Positions 15,715 to 15,811 of a stretch of DNA of 15,811 nucleotides are shown here, piece after piece (position 1 is the stretch's first letter; each line of letters opens with the position of its first letter). The DNA is taken from positions 1 through 15,811 of the forward strand of contig CAZSIV010000046.1 of the NCBI GenBank assembly GCA_964607135.1, read 5' to 3'. Source of the DNA: Metaruminococcus_A sp964607135 (lineage in GTDB: Bacteria; Bacillota; Clostridia; Oscillospirales; Ruminococcaceae). The notes beneath the pieces were generated by a model. It was not told the DNA's origin. It ran no database searches and saw only the letters and a program-made list of their open reading frames with translations. A program made the position numbers and the translations under genes.

Positions 15715-15811
15715 CGGTCTGTGGCCAGACCGGCCAGTCGCGATCCGCAGGCAGACAAATAACAACGCTGGTAACCCGCGAGGCCCGTGGCCGGGCGGGC
15801 CAATCGCGATT
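15715..15811. repeat. Imperfect repeat, two copies, 66-bp period
   Basis: The segments 15719-15744 and 15785-15810 match at 21 of 26 positions and both end in GGCCARTCGCGAT. Each begins with a hairpin with the same TGGC loop: CGGTCTG/CAGACCG (15715-15732) in the first and GCCCG/CGGGC (15783-15796) in the second. The second copy runs to the window edge, so more copies may lie beyond. No gene is supported here; the reading frames stay open on both strands only because of base composition. Confidence 0.65.

Noticed and set aside
15398..15811. Open reading frame on the minus strand entering from the right edge
   Set aside because: It passes through a strong terminator and deep into the DUF3048 gene antisense; several frames stay open in this GC-rich stretch, so it is probably not coding. 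The next sequence to the right would decide.

Overview
The window looks like the chromosome of a GC-rich Firmicute of class Clostridia, plausibly Oscillospiraceae/Ruminococcaceae. The evidence is an alanine T-box leader in front of alaS, an RNase M5 homologue next to holA and comEC, strong AGGAGG-type ribosome binding sites, sigma-A-like promoters with 17 bp spacing, and YerB-type (DUF3048) and DHHW-type surface proteins. Most genes are conserved housekeeping genes. I do not see phage, insertion sequence, CRISPR, rRNA or tRNA genes.

Layout. On the minus strand at the left edge lie a small AT-rich MazG-like pyrophosphohydrolase gene (34-360) and, upstream of it, guaA (414-1946, TTG start). guaA is read from a good promoter at 2131-2159 through a leader of about 180 nt that can fold into a closed multi-helix RNA matching no riboswitch class I recognise. 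Divergently, a class B penicillin-binding protein gene (2342-3967) starts with TTG. A promoter whose -35 box overlaps the PBP stop codon drives an alanine-specific T-box leader (about 3999-4256; specifier GCC at 4089-4091) and then alaS.

All genes from alaS to 15593 are on the plus strand and tightly spaced: alaS, a HIT/HinT protein, an Apt-like phosphoribosyltransferase, comEC, holA and rnmV. A short hairpin with a T-run (11857-11877) probably ends or attenuates this first unit. A second unit follows: an MBOAT O-acyltransferase, a DHHW/AlgX-like partner (together a likely cell-surface polysaccharide O-acetylation pair) and a DUF3048 lipoprotein. A strong intrinsic terminator at 15608-15650 ends it. 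The last 140 bases hold several adjacent short hairpins and two copies of an imperfect repeat, 66 bp apart, whose stems differ by compensatory changes.

Functional reading. alaS, hinT and the Apt-like gene sit together under alanine-responsive control; HinT hydrolyses aminoacyl-adenylates, so the link to a tRNA synthetase makes biochemical sense. comEC, holA and rnmV are DNA uptake, replication and 5S rRNA maturation genes. The points most worth a second look are the guaA leader RNA, the covarying hairpin repeat at the right edge, the loss of the metal-binding motif in the C-terminal domain of ComEC, and the AT-rich mazG insert. I found no convincing new multi-gene system.
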